Source: CALGYY01 sp963678485 (GTDB taxonomy: Bacteria; Bacteroidota; Bacteroidia; Bacteroidales; CAIWKO01). From it: DNA of 64,000 bases. Positions within the stretch are counted from its first letter, which is position 1. Each line of letters opens with the position of its first letter. Position numbers and translations under genes: made by a program. Positions 1 to 8,150 of this stretch are shown here, one piece after another. The stretch is taken from NCBI GenBank assembly GCA_963678485.1, contig OY782882.1, forward strand, positions 4,464,001 to 4,528,000. The letters are read 5' to 3'. The notes under the pieces are model-generated. The model did no database searches. It was not told the origin of the DNA and saw only the letters and a list, made by a program, of their open reading frames with translations.

Positions 1-102
1 CCGGCCTTTTCCCTGGTGAGCAGATAATACGCCAATGAACGCTGGATCCGGCATTCCCATCCAATGGGCATAAACGTATATGTCTGTTTTTTTTCCTGAC
101 AT
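1..102 (-). CDS. HipA-like serine/threonine kinase, N-terminal fragment (cut by window edge)
   Basis: Only the first 34 codons lie in the window. They read MSGKKTDIYVYAHWMGMPDP and continue to a segment containing IGVLSAHQGKG. The pattern of a short strand (IYVYAHWMG), then P, then a GxLSA element is the N-terminal subdomain of HipA toxins. HipA kinases phosphorylate glutamyl-tRNA synthetase in the best studied cases; the substrate here cannot be told. The ATG lies 2 bp after the stop of the HipB-like gene, the usual antitoxin-then-toxin order. The catalytic core is outside the window. Confidence 0.7.
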   Translation of the reverse strand, partial: MSGKKTDIYVYAHWMGMPDPAFIGVLSAHQGKGR

Positions 103-104
103 GA

Positions 105-401
105 TTACTTTTTGCCTAAAAGTTCAATATCCTGAAGCTTTTTTCCAAATTCATCGCCTGCTGCCAGTTTTAGAAAATCGTCCTGTAGCCCAAGTACACG
201 CAATACATTAAAGACTGCACCCATAGAAACTCCCGGGTTGCCTTTTTCTATAAGGTAAAGAGTATTTCTGGCTATGTCAGCACGTTCTGCAACTTGTATG
301 GTTGTTAGTTTCCGGCGTTTTCTGGCCAATTTAACATTCTCCCCGAAAATCTCTAGTATCTTCTTGTGTTTAGGAAACACTATTTGCTTCTTTGAGTTCA
401 T
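105..401 (-). CDS. HipB-like XRE-family antitoxin / transcriptional repressor
   Basis: A 98-residue protein with a helix-turn-helix of the XRE class at about residues 20-75: VKLARKRRKLT, then QVAERADIARNTLYLIEKG. This is the HipB architecture, a dimeric DNA-binding antitoxin that represses its own operon and binds HipA. It is followed 2 bp later by a HipA-like start. A perfect 12-bp inverted repeat sits immediately upstream of its ATG around a promoter -7 box, which fits autoregulation. Function is inferred from family and context. Confidence 0.8.
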   Translation of the reverse strand: MNSKKQIVFPKHKKILEIFGENVKLARKRRKLTTIQVAERADIARNTLYLIEKGNPGVSMGAVFNVLRVLGLQDDFLKLAAGDEFGKKLQDIELLGKK

Positions 402-403
402 TA

Positions 404-452
404 TGTACTATATTATGTGCAAAAGTAATAAAAATGTTTGTAATATAGTACA
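404..452 (-). promoter_or_regulatory. hipBA promoter with flanking perfect inverted-repeat operator
   Basis: TGTACTATATTA at 404-415 is exactly complementary to TAATATAGTACA at 441-452, with a 25-bp spacer. The spacer contains, on the minus strand, TACTTTTG (420-427), a match to the Bacteroidota -7 box TAnnTTTG. The near arm lies 3 bp upstream of the hipB start codon, so a bound dimer would cover the transcription start. The rest of the gap up to 647 shows nothing else I can support. Confidence 0.65.
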
Positions 453-647
453 ATAGTGAAAAAAAATGTTACTTTCCAATGCAGGATATTTTTATTTTAT
501 GGAAGCGGCTGGTTGTACTGCTTTTATCAAGGCAGAAAGTTGAGCGAGGTACAAAAGGGGTACAAGATTATTATTTTTTTTGGATTTGGTCTGAGCTTAT
601 GACAAGGTGGCAGGATATGCGAGAAAAATTGCGAATATTCAAAAAAC

Positions 648-2009
648 TTATTCCTTTATGAACGTTAAATTCCAAATATTACCATCCTGAATAAGTCGAA
701 TTATATAGATTCCCGTATGGAGAGCAGTTATGTCGATATACATATCCTCGGTTCTACCAGATTGAACTACTCTTCCAAAAGTATCATAAACATTAAAATC
801 TACAAATCGCTTATAAGGCATTGTGAAGTGTAAAATCTCATTAGCGGGATTAGGGTATATTTTCACAGCACTTTGCAAATGGATATAGTCTTCCATCCCA
901 GCCCATCCATTTAAATCGGCCACAATTAGAAACGCGTCGTTTTCATTTGAAATGGTAGAGCATTTTCCCATTCCAACAATTCTATTTCCTATGACCTTTG
1001 CACTCAGCATAGATGAACTAAGACTGAAATTCGGGCTGTAAAACCTTTCCCATATAGTATTTCCACCTATTGAATTTATTTTCAAAAGGTTGGTATATAG
1101 TGTATCATTCCAGTAGTTGGCCCTCCCCGAAATAAGCAAATCTTCGTCAATTAAACCAATGTTGTATGCGACTAATGCAGTGTCTGGACCGCCTAAATTA
1201 AGAAACCACTCAATAGTATTAGTTGTTGAATTCACTGACAGGCCATTTATTGCGGAAGCGAATTTATTTTCAATGCAATAAATCAAGCCATTCTGGTTGT
1301 AGATTGATTTTAGACTATAATATGTTGAAGGATAGAAGATTGTGTCCTTCATTAAACCTGACTCATCCATCTGATACATGATAATATCTGCGCCTGTTTT
1401 ATACCCAGTTACGGTTATAGTGTTTGAATGGTAATCTATCTTCGTGAAAAATGTACTATCATCATTAGCCAAGGTTCTCGAGAACAGCGTATCTCCATTG
1501 TTGTCAAACCAAATTGCACTCGAAATACTATCATTGATTTTTGCTGTAATTACGAATTCTCCATTAGGAAGGAAACAGCCGTCAAAAAATTTATTATTAA
1601 CGCTTGAAAAAACATAAGATTCCCACATCCATCCAAGGGTGTCGTTCAAATGAAGTAAATGAGATTTATAATTATTAATGCCATTATCAGAAAAGAAGCA
1701 AACATAATAAGTGCTATCAGGCGCCCTGCGAATAAACATCGCTTCTTCTTCGCCACCGCCATTGTAACCAAGTCCTTTTAGCTTATTGCCTAAGGAATCA
1801 GTAATTACAATATACCCATCAAAAGAATTCGGATCTGGCCCGTAGCTTTTGGATGCGCCAACCATTATATAACCGCCATCAGGTGTCATCTCAACATCGG
1901 TGAAATAATCTTCATTTGCGCCGCCGTAGGTTTTAATAAAGTAAGATGGTTGCGCGCTTAGCGATGATAGGATAAAGAAAGTGATTACGGTAATTAGGGT
2001 GGATTTCAT
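648..2009 (-). CDS. T9SS-exported secreted protein with C-terminal sorting domain
   Basis: A 453-residue protein. Residues 1-19 form a signal peptide ending SLSAQ. The body has repeated strands with DGGYIMVGA, GYIVITDSLGN and similar motifs, as in delta-60/PQQ-like beta-propeller repeats common in secreted Bacteroidota proteins. Residues 383-453 are a type A sorting domain: KIYPNPANEI, then a VYDTFGRVV strand, then GIYIIRL. This signal sends proteins through the outer membrane by the type IX secretion system and is then removed. The binding target or enzymatic role is unknown. It shares architecture with the protein at 16211-17764. Confidence 0.85.
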   Translation of the reverse strand: MKSTLITVITFFILSSLSAQPSYFIKTYGGANEDYFTDVEMTPDGGYIMVGASKSYGPDPNSFDGYIVITDSLGNKLKGLGYNGGGEEEAMFIRRAPDSTYYVCFFSDNGINNYKSHLLHLNDTLGWMWESYVFSSVNNKFFDGCFLPNGEFVITAKINDSISSAIWFDNNGDTLFSRTLANDDSTFFTKIDYHSNTITVTGYKTGADIIMYQMDESGLMKDTIFYPSTYYSLKSIYNQNGLIYCIENKFASAINGLSVNSTTNTIEWFLNLGGPDTALVAYNIGLIDEDLLISGRANYWNDTLYTNLLKINSIGGNTIWERFYSPNFSLSSSMLSAKVIGNRIVGMGKCSTISNENDAFLIVADLNGWAGMEDYIHLQSAVKIYPNPANEILHFTMPYKRFVDFNVYDTFGRVVQSGRTEDMYIDITALHTGIYIIRLIQDGNIWNLTFIKE

Positions 2010-2040
2010 AAATCTGTTTTTTAATTACCGGGTTAATTGT

Positions 2041-3048
2041 TTAGTTCCTCACGTTGATTAAATTCACCACCACCTTCGTCATGATATCCTTATCAGCAGC
2101 ATTGCTTTCCGCAATCATAAGGCAAAGCGCCACAAGCGCATTGTCCGGGATTCGCTTTTGCCCGGTTTCAGTGTATAATATCCCATTCAAATTCAGGAAC
2201 GAAATAAAAATGAAAGCGGCAATTCTTTTGTTGCCATCCACGAACGAATGATTCTTGATAAGAAAATAGAGTAGGTGTGCCGCTTTTTCTTCAACACTTG
2301 GATATAAGTCTTTGCCATCAAAGGTTTGATAAATGTTTTCGATGGAGCCCTTAAACGACTGGTCCTTCTCCTTTCCAAACAGGCCGGGGTCTTCACCAAT
2401 GCTGATGAAATAGTTTTTCATTTCAGCGACGATGGACTGAGCTTGCTTGTATTTGAGTTCAATCGTTTTTGCCTCTGAAGTGCCCGTAATACTTACCTTC
2501 TGATGGTCGTACTGATCTAATATGTTAAGTGCGTAAACATAATCAGTGATTACTTTTAGCAGGCCCTGGCTTTCCGGAGCAGTCAATTCTTTTGACATGC
2601 TTACGGATTTAATCAGGTCAATGGCTTGGTAAAGTTCTTTTAGTTTTTGCTGCTGCTCTTTCAATCTTTTTTGATCGAGGGCGTAACCTTTGACAAGGAA
2701 ATCCTTTAGGACCTGGTTTGCCCATATGCGGAACTGGGTGCCTCGTTTTGAATGTACACGGTAACCAACTGAGATAATAACATCAAGATTATAATATTCG
2801 ATTTCACGAGAGATGCTTCTGCCTCCTTCATTTTGAACTGTCGCAAATTTTGCGACAGTTGATTCTCTTTCCAGTTCTCCTTCTTTAAACACATTAATAA
2901 TGTGCTTTGAGATTGTCTTATAATCCTTTTCAAATAATGCAGAAATTTGTTTTTGATTAAGCCATACAGTATTTTCCAAAAGACTGACCTCTAGTATGGT
3001 ATTGCCATCTTTAGCTTGATATATGACTATTTCTCCTTTGCCCTTCAT
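2041..3048 (-). CDS. RhuM-Fic/DOC fusion protein
   Basis: A 335-residue protein. Residues about 10-115 resemble the RhuM (virulence-associated) domain, with WLNQKQISALF, STVAKFATVQ and YYNLDVIISVGYRV. The C-terminal third is a Fic/DOC fold with the catalytic motif HSFVDGNKRIAAF near residue 266, matching HxFx(D/E)GNxR. Fic proteins transfer AMP or phosphate to hydroxyl side chains. This two-domain arrangement is a recurring accessory protein often found near toxin-antitoxin or defence genes. Its target is not predictable. Two palindromes around its promoter suggest self-regulation by the N-terminal domain. Confidence 0.85.
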   Translation of the reverse strand: MKGKGEIVIYQAKDGNTILEVSLLENTVWLNQKQISALFEKDYKTISKHIINVFKEGELERESTVAKFATVQNEGGRSISREIEYYNLDVIISVGYRVHSKRGTQFRIWANQVLKDFLVKGYALDQKRLKEQQQKLKELYQAIDLIKSVSMSKELTAPESQGLLKVITDYVYALNILDQYDHQKVSITGTSEAKTIELKYKQAQSIVAEMKNYFISIGEDPGLFGKEKDQSFKGSIENIYQTFDGKDLYPSVEEKAAHLLYFLIKNHSFVDGNKRIAAFIFISFLNLNGILYTETGQKRIPDNALVALCLMIAESNAADKDIMTKVVVNLINVRN

Positions 3049-3080
3049 TGCTTAGCTTGATAAATAGAAATCAAATAATT

Positions 3081-3140
3081 GTATTCTTGCGAATTTCTTA
3101 TCATTGCAAATATAACAATAATTCGTATTCGATTGAATAC
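3081..3140 (-). promoter_or_regulatory. Promoter of the RhuM-Fic gene with two related palindromes
   Basis: On the minus strand TATATTTG (3107-3114) fits the -7 box TAnnTTTG. It is bracketed by two copies of the same palindrome core ATTC-N4-GAAT: GTATTC-TTGC-GAAT at 3081-3094 and the perfect GTATTC-GATT-GAATAC at 3125-3140. One copy lies downstream of the box and one over the -33 region, the geometry expected for a repressor pair. Confidence 0.55.
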
Positions 3141-3174
3141 AAGGTTTTCAGAAAGACTATACATCGAGGAATTA

Positions 3175-4563
3175 TTACTTCCCGATACAGAATCTCTCAA
3201 ATATCTGCCCCAGAATTTCGTCGGTAGTTATCTCACCAGTGATCTCACCAAGATAATGAAGGGCTTGTTGAAGGTCGGTGGCGAGAAGATCGGCGGAAAG
3301 TCCTGATTGCAGCCCTTCTCGGATGGTTTGAACCGATTTGCGTGTGCGCGTGAGGGCGTCAAAATGTCGACTGTTAGTAAGCAAGGTCTGGTCACTCATG
3401 GCTTCCAGATTAATGGACTGTAGCAGGACTTCCATCAGCATATGAATATTCTCGCGGCGTTTGGCAGAGATAAATACTACCTCATGTTCCATCAGCCCAC
3501 TGAAATTCTTTGGCGTTTCAACTAGCAGATCCGTTTTGTTTGCTACAATGATAAAGGTTTTCTGACTCTCAGAATAGGTTGAAGCCAATTCCTTTAATGT
3601 GCCTTCAATCTCTTCTAATCCGGAATCGGCCATGTCAACAACATACAGTATTATGCGCGCTTGTGCAATTTTTTCTATCGTACGAAGCATACCAATCTGT
3701 TCAAGAGTGTCACCAGCCTGTCGCAAGCCGGCAGTATCAATAAATCGAAAAGCAATACCTTCTATGATTACTGTGTCTTCAATTGCATCGCGCGTGGTAC
3801 CAGGAATATCAGAAACTATAGCCTTTTCCTCTTTGAGTATTGCGTTAAGTAAGGTAGATTTGCCAACATTAGGCTTTCCAATAATGGCGACAGGAATTCC
3901 ACTTTTGATTACATTTCCCAGCGTGAATGAAGTTATCAATTCAGCTGTTACACGCTCAATCTGCTGCAGCAGTTCTTCTAATCGACCACGATTGGCAAAT
4001 TCAACATCTTCTTCACTAAAATCCAATTCCAGTGTCAGCAATGAAGAAAATTCCAGTAATTGTTTGCGAAGATCAGCAATGACTGAAGAAAATCCACCGC
4101 GCATCTGATTCAGCGCAAGTCCGTGTGCAGTGCGTGTCTGAGATGCAATAACATCGGCCACAGCTTCAGCCTGACTTAGATCCATCTTGCCATTAAGAAA
4201 TGCCCGTAGGGTGAATTCACCGGGTTTCGCAAGACGAATACCTAGTCGGGATAATTCAGCGCAAAGCTGTTGAACGATATAAGGTGAGCCATGACAGCTC
4301 AATTCCGCCATTTCCTCACCAGTATATGAATGCGGTGCTCTAAAAAATGTGACCACGGCCTCATCGAGTAATTTACCCTCGGCATACAATGACCCAAAAT
4401 GAGCGGTATGACCGGCCACCAGACCTATATCTGTATTTTTTGATGCTGGAACAAATATCTTTTTTACATATTCAAGCGTTTGTGGTCCGGTCAACCTGAC
4501 CACAGCAATGGCCGAAAAACCCGGAGGTGTGGCAGGAGCGAATATTGTGTCAGCAGCGTTCAT
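3175..4563 (-). CDS. mnmE: tRNA modification GTPase MnmE
   Basis: A 462-residue protein, the full family length. With MnmG it installs the 5-carboxymethylaminomethyl group on uridine 34 of certain tRNAs. The N-terminal tetrahydrofolate-binding domain is residues 1-120. The G domain has the P-loop GKPNVGKST (229-237), DIPGTTRD, DTAGLR (from 276) and NKTDL. The C-terminal CIGK tetrapeptide (459-462) carries the essential cysteine. mnmG is not in the window. The gene is divergent from ruvX. Confidence 0.97.
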   Translation of the reverse strand: MNAADTIFAPATPPGFSAIAVVRLTGPQTLEYVKKIFVPASKNTDIGLVAGHTAHFGSLYAEGKLLDEAVVTFFRAPHSYTGEEMAELSCHGSPYIVQQLCAELSRLGIRLAKPGEFTLRAFLNGKMDLSQAEAVADVIASQTRTAHGLALNQMRGGFSSVIADLRKQLLEFSSLLTLELDFSEEDVEFANRGRLEELLQQIERVTAELITSFTLGNVIKSGIPVAIIGKPNVGKSTLLNAILKEEKAIVSDIPGTTRDAIEDTVIIEGIAFRFIDTAGLRQAGDTLEQIGMLRTIEKIAQARIILYVVDMADSGLEEIEGTLKELASTYSESQKTFIIVANKTDLLVETPKNFSGLMEHEVVFISAKRRENIHMLMEVLLQSINLEAMSDQTLLTNSRHFDALTRTRKSVQTIREGLQSGLSADLLATDLQQALHYLGEITGEITTDEILGQIFERFCIGK

Positions 4564-4684
4564 AGTGATATTGGTCTGTGTATTATTGGATATTTATGCA
4601 AATATCTGCTTTTTTCATTTAGCAGATTAGCTATTTCCATCACAATACTCAGTAATGAACCCTTTAACCAATTAACTAATTACC

Positions 4685-4692
4685 TATTTTTG
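4685..4692 (+). promoter_or_regulatory. Promoter -7 box of ruvX
   Basis: TATTTTTG matches TAnnTTTG and ends 17 bp before the ruvX ATG. No clear TTTG -33 element is seen. Just upstream (about 4660-4682) is an AACCAATTAACTAATTA stretch that recurs elsewhere in the window. Confidence 0.45.
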
Positions 4693-4709
4693 CAGAAGAA
4701 ATATAAGGC

Positions 4710-5132
4710 ATGGGCAGAATTCTCGCAATGGACTATGGTAATAAAAGGGTGGGACTGGCGGTTACCGATTCGCTCCGTATCATTTCGGGTGGACTCGACA
4801 CTGTGCCTACGCACGAGGTAGTGCCCTATCTGAAGAAGTATCTTGCTACTGAAGAGGTTGATGTATTTGTCATTGGCAAGCCCATGCGCATGCACTTTGA
4901 AGTTCCGGAAATTGAGAAGCAAATCACTGCATTCATCAATTTGTTACGCAAAGAATTTCCTACAATGACCATCGAACGTTACGATGAGCGTTTTACTTCA
5001 AAAATGGCATTTCAAACCATGATTGATGCAGGATTGAAAAAGGAAGCCCGCAAGGATAAAGCTTTAGTTGATAAAATTTCAGCAACCATAATTTTGCAAT
5101 CCTACATGGAGTTTTTATCAAATAAATTATAA
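4710..5132 (+). CDS. ruvX: Putative pre-16S rRNA nuclease RuvX/YqgF
   Basis: A 140-residue protein of the YqgF family with an RNase H-like fold, needed for 5' end maturation of 16S rRNA. The opening MGRILAMDYGNKRVGLAVTD contains the first acidic catalytic residue in the DxG context (D8). The later RYDERFTS segment and the C-terminal KDKALVDKISATIILQSYME complete the family signature. It is followed by def after 4 bp, so the two are probably co-transcribed. Confidence 0.95.
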   Translation: MGRILAMDYGNKRVGLAVTDSLRIISGGLDTVPTHEVVPYLKKYLATEEVDVFVIGKPMRMHFEVPEIEKQITAFINLLRKEFPTMTIERYDERFTSKMAFQTMIDAGLKKEARKDKALVDKISATIILQSYMEFLSNKL

Positions 5133-5136
5133 TAGT

Positions 5137-5709
5137 ATGATATTACCAATTGTTGCATATGGTCACCCAAATCTGAGAAAGATTGCAGAAGATATTACTG
5201 CGGACTATCCCGGATTAAAAACGTTAGTTGCAGATATGTTTGCAACTATGTATGGATCGAATGGGGTAGGATTGGCAGCGCCACAAGTGAACAAAAGCAT
5301 ACGTTTATTTGTTGTTGACGCGAATATTTATGCTGATGATTATCCAGAAGCAAAAAACTTCAAGCAAGTATTTATCAACGCTCAGATACTCGAACTCAGT
5401 GGGGCTATCTGGACATTTAACGAAGGTTGTTTAAGTGTTCCGGAAATCAGGGAAGATATAGAAAGGGAAACCTTTGTCCGCATTCGATTTCAGGACGAGA
5501 ATTTTGTTGAGCACGAAGAAACCTATGGTGGCATAGTATCGCGAATCATACAGCATGAATATGATCATTTGGAAGGCGTGTTGTTTGTTGATAAAGTATC
5601 ATCACTGCGAAAAGTGCTGTTAAAGCGCAGACTGACCGATATCAGCAAGGGCAATATCAAAGCTTCCTATAAAATGATCTTTCCATTACAAAAGAAAAAT
5701 AGAAGTTAA
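5137..5709 (+). CDS. def: Peptide deformylase
   Basis: A 190-residue metalloenzyme that removes the formyl group from the first methionine of nascent proteins. All three family motifs are present: GVGLAAPQ (43-50), EGCLS (96-100, metal-binding cysteine) and HEYDH (140-144, two metal histidines and the catalytic glutamate). It sits between ruvX and a TPR lipoprotein on the same strand (gaps of 4 and 19 bp), which suggests one operon. Confidence 0.97.
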   Translation: MILPIVAYGHPNLRKIAEDITADYPGLKTLVADMFATMYGSNGVGLAAPQVNKSIRLFVVDANIYADDYPEAKNFKQVFINAQILELSGAIWTFNEGCLSVPEIREDIERETFVRIRFQDENFVEHEETYGGIVSRIIQHEYDHLEGVLFVDKVSSLRKVLLKRRLTDISKGNIKASYKMIFPLQKKNRS

Positions 5710-5728
5710 ACTAATTATAAGTATATCA

Positions 5729-6271
5729 ATGAAAACAATGCGTTATTTAGTGCTCCTTTGCCTTGTGGCAGGATTGGCTGCATGTGGATCGGCCAGTAAG
5801 GATATGGAAAAGATTAAAACTCTTGAATCAACAGTATTTAAGGATCCTTCAGGGATGAACAAAGAACAGGCTGCTGAGTTGGTAAAGCTTTACGATGCAT
5901 ACGCCAGCAATTGGCCAAAGGATTCTGCGGCTCCTACCGCCTTGTACAAAGCTGCGGAAATGTCGATTAATCTTTCTAAAGGAAATGAAGCCATTGTGTA
6001 TTTTGATCGCGTGATCAAGGAATATCCTGATTATTCAAGGGTTCCCGAAGCTTATTTCCTTAAAGGATTCGTTTATGAAGTTACACTGATGAATCTTGGA
6101 AAAGCACGTGAAGCTTATGCTGAGTTTATTCAGCGTTATCCAAACCATGAACTGACTGATGACGCTCAGGCATCAATGAACAATCTTGGTAAATCGCCAG
6201 AGCAGGTGATATTGGAGGCTGAGAAGAAAGCCGAACAAGCCAAGGCTGATTCCCTGGCTTCGGTGAAGTAA
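5729..6271 (+). CDS. TPR-containing lipoprotein
   Basis: A 180-residue protein with a lipoprotein signal ending LAAC (lipidated cysteine near residue 19). The remainder is helical, with tetratricopeptide-like units: SKGNEAIVYFDRVIKEYPDY, and GKAREAYAEFIQRYPNH. The fold resembles BamD/YbgF-type TPR scaffolds, but it is too short and too generic to assign to a complex. The tail is rich in K, E and A. It is the last gene of the ruvX-def run and ends before a long hairpin. Confidence 0.75.
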   Translation: MKTMRYLVLLCLVAGLAACGSASKDMEKIKTLESTVFKDPSGMNKEQAAELVKLYDAYASNWPKDSAAPTALYKAAEMSINLSKGNEAIVYFDRVIKEYPDYSRVPEAYFLKGFVYEVTLMNLGKAREAYAEFIQRYPNHELTDDAQASMNNLGKSPEQVILEAEKKAEQAKADSLASVK

Positions 6272-6290
6272 TTAAGATATCAGTAGAAAT

Positions 6291-6348
6291 AAAAACTGTG
6301 CATTGAACAGATGTAAGTAATTACATACTGTCTCAATGCACAGTTTAT
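6291..6348. terminator. Long hairpin between convergent genes
   Basis: AAACTGTGCATTGA (6293-6306) pairs perfectly with TCAATGCACAGTTT (6333-6346). Inside it, ACAG/CTGT and TGTAA/TTACA can pair around a GTAA loop. It lies between the ends of the TPR lipoprotein and pepE and can serve both strands. The flanking T/A tracts are weak. Confidence 0.6.
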
Positions 6349-6364
6349 TTAATTCAAAATCTGT

Positions 6365-7078
6365 TTATTTAGACAATAGAAAGCTCACGTCGCTTCCTGG
6401 TTCATATTCCATAGGTTCTTGTTGATAGCGGAATACGCGCATCGGTTTGCGTCCCAAGAGATCCATGCGTTCACCATTTACCCAAAACAGCGATGCTTCG
6501 CGCAATCCGGCAACCGTAATATCCGGATTTGCAGCTAAGAATTCCTCAATGCGTTGCTGACGGGTTTCGCCGCCATGACCTTCAGGATGTGCGTCAAGAT
6601 AATGTGGATTGATTTGAAAGGGCAATAAATTCAGGCAGTTGAAACTTTCCGGTTCGATAATCGGCATATCATTCGTCGTGCGCAGTGTAGGACAAGCTAC
6701 GTTGGATCCAGCGCTCCATCCCATAAATGGTGTACCTGCAAGAACGCGCTCGCGAATGGCTTTCATGATTCCAAGTTTGTGCATCATGTGCACTAAATAA
6801 AAGGTATTTCCACCACCAACAGCAATGGCTTCAGCATTCATAATCGCATGTATAGGCTGTTTCTCGTGATGTATTGAGTTGAGTTCATAACCCAATTCCT
6901 TATATACTCCTGCGACTCTTTGTTCATAATCATTGTATGAAATAGTCACTCCGGCAAAAGGAACGAAGAGAACTTTTTTAGCTCCGGTGCTTTTCATGAA
7001 ATCGGCCATATACTGTTTTGGCCACCCCAGATAGTCCTCTCCGGGATTTGTTGAATTACTCAATAATAACAGTTTCAT
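6365..7078 (-). CDS. pepE: Dipeptidase E (peptidase S51)
   Basis: A 237-residue protein from ATG; an in-frame TTG two codons upstream is less likely. Peptidase E cleaves dipeptides with N-terminal aspartate. The nucleophile motif GWSAGSNVACPT is the family's serine elbow. It is followed by INPHYLDAHPEGHGGETRQQ, which contains the catalytic histidine region. AVGGGNTFYLV is the GGGNT glycine motif. The protein is cytoplasmic with no signal peptide. A TATATTTG box lies 30 bp upstream. Confidence 0.92.
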   Translation of the reverse strand: MKLLLLSNSTNPGEDYLGWPKQYMADFMKSTGAKKVLFVPFAGVTISYNDYEQRVAGVYKELGYELNSIHHEKQPIHAIMNAEAIAVGGGNTFYLVHMMHKLGIMKAIRERVLAGTPFMGWSAGSNVACPTLRTTNDMPIIEPESFNCLNLLPFQINPHYLDAHPEGHGGETRQQRIEEFLAANPDITVAGLREASLFWVNGERMDLLGRKPMRVFRYQQEPMEYEPGSDVSFLLSK

Positions 7079-7107
7079 CAGCAAAGAATTTTATATTGTT
7101 TTCGGAG

Positions 7108-7115
7108 CAAATATA
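7108..7115 (-). promoter_or_regulatory. Promoter -7 box of pepE
   Basis: The minus strand reads TATATTTG, an exact TAnnTTTG match, 30 bp before the pepE ATG. This supports the ATG start chosen. No convincing -33 TTTG is seen. Confidence 0.4.
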
Positions 7116-7329
7116 GTTATTTGCTTGGTGAGTTTTATATGAAATTGCCGACTCTGGAAATTAGTTAAATAGTAAATTAGTCGACTAGTAAAATAGTTCG
7201 CACAACTCCAATTATCGAAATATCATTATGAAATAGTAGTCAATATTATCCGACCACCTATGCATTTTTGTATGCAATGAATAAATTCTACTGACCTCAT
7301 AGCTTCCCCTTCGAAAAAAAAAAACTCTT

Positions 7330-7650
7330 ATTGTCTTCGTGCCAAAAAAAGTTCTTAGTGCCTTAGTGTCTTAGTGGCGCTAATAAAACCCTTAGTGCCT
7401 TTGTGTCTAAAAAGTCCTTAGTGCCTTAGTGTCTTAGTGGCGCTAATAAAACCCTTAGTGCCTTTGTGTCTAAAAAGTCCTTAGTGCCTTAGTGTCTTAG
7501 TGGCGCTAATAAAACCCTTAGTGCCTTTGTGTCTAAAAAGTCCTTAGTGCCTTAGTGTCTTAGTGGCGCTAATAAAACCCTTAGTGTCTTTTTGCCTAAA
7601 AAAGTTCTTAGTGCCTTAGTGTCTTAGTGGCCTTATAAAATCCTTAGTGC
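7330..7650. repeat. 63-bp tandem repeat array, about four units plus degenerate ends
   Basis: The string TAATAAAACCC starts at 7381, 7444, 7507 and 7570, a period of exactly 63 bp. The units between are almost identical. Each unit contains two variants of CTTAGTGCCTT(A/T)GTGTCT, so it is itself an internal duplication. The outer copies (about 7330-7380 and 7590-7650) are diverged. Stops occur in the unit and no gene crosses it. The rest of 7085-7330 is AT-rich with no gene I can support. Confidence 0.9.
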
Positions 7651-7655
7651 CTTCC

Positions 7656-8048
7656 CTAATCGAAGAGGTGTGTTTCCTCAGCAGCCAATATCACAAAACC
7701 GAGTAACAACATCACAGGACCAGCAATAATTGAAATCAATCCGGTAATCTTTGCCACCTTTAAAAATGCGCTGGAAGCAGGAGTGTATCCATCCGGTGCT
7801 GCAGCTATGGCTGCTGTGTATTTCCTGCCACGTGAAAAAGCCACAATAGCGAGAATGATAGATGGGATAAAAAAGATTAACCCCACCAATGGAATAAAGC
7901 TGAACCAGCAAAAGCATACTGCGATGATTCCCATAATCATAGCGCCAATGCTACCGGGATACATAACGCGAACAGCACCTGGTTGAGGTGGTACATGACT
8001 TGGATTTGGATTGTAGGTTGGGATAGGAGCAATGTCGTTGTTTTCCAT
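7656..8048 (-). CDS. Small membrane protein, DUF4190/CCC-motif-like
   Basis: A 130-residue protein from MENNDIAPIP. A proline- and asparagine-rich N-terminal tail (about 30 residues) is followed by two pairs of hydrophobic segments: MGIIAVCFCWFSFIPLVGL, then IIAGPVMLLLGFVI near the end. The cytoplasmic turn contains AFSRGRKY. The layout resembles the CCC-motif/DUF4190 membrane proteins of Bacteroidota, whose function is unknown. It is paralogous to the next gene at 8151-8549, from which it is separated by a terminator. The stop is close to the edge of the tandem repeat array. Confidence 0.65.
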   Translation of the reverse strand: MENNDIAPIPTYNPNPSHVPPQPGAVRVMYPGSIGAMIMGIIAVCFCWFSFIPLVGLIFFIPSIILAIVAFSRGRKYTAAIAAAPDGYTPASSAFLKVAKITGLISIIAGPVMLLLGFVILAAEETHLFD

Positions 8049-8094
8049 GATAGATTTTTTTTGGTTTATAATTCTAGTAATCAATTTACAGTAT

Positions 8095-8102
8095 CAAAAG
8101 TA
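8095..8102 (-). promoter_or_regulatory. Promoter -7 box of the small membrane protein at 7656-8048
   Basis: The minus strand reads TACTTTTG (TAnnTTTG) 47 bp before the ATG. It lies immediately beyond the terminator of the upstream paralogue, so the two paralogues are probably separate transcripts. Confidence 0.4.
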
Positions 8103-8105
8103 AGC

Positions 8106-8141
8106 AAAAAAAAAGACGGCACGTGGCCGTCTTTTTTTTTT
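8106..8141. terminator. Rho-independent terminator between the two membrane-protein paralogues
   Basis: GACGGC-ACGTG-GCCGTC flanked by nine A on one side and ten T on the other forms a 15-bp stem with a 5-nt loop. It lies 10 bp beyond the stop of the minus-strand gene at 8151-8549. Confidence 0.9.
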
Positions 8142-8150
8142 AAGACTATC

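Noticed and set aside
479..661. Short plus-strand ORF of 60 codons
   Set aside because: Low-complexity composition, overlaps the end of the T9SS gene, no promoter or recognisable motif.
3599..4108. 169-codon plus-strand ORF, rich in serine
   Set aside because: Antisense to mnmE; serine-rich shadow of the opposite frame.
7330..7650. CRISPR array
   Set aside because: The repeats are directly adjacent with no unique spacers and no cas genes are in the window.
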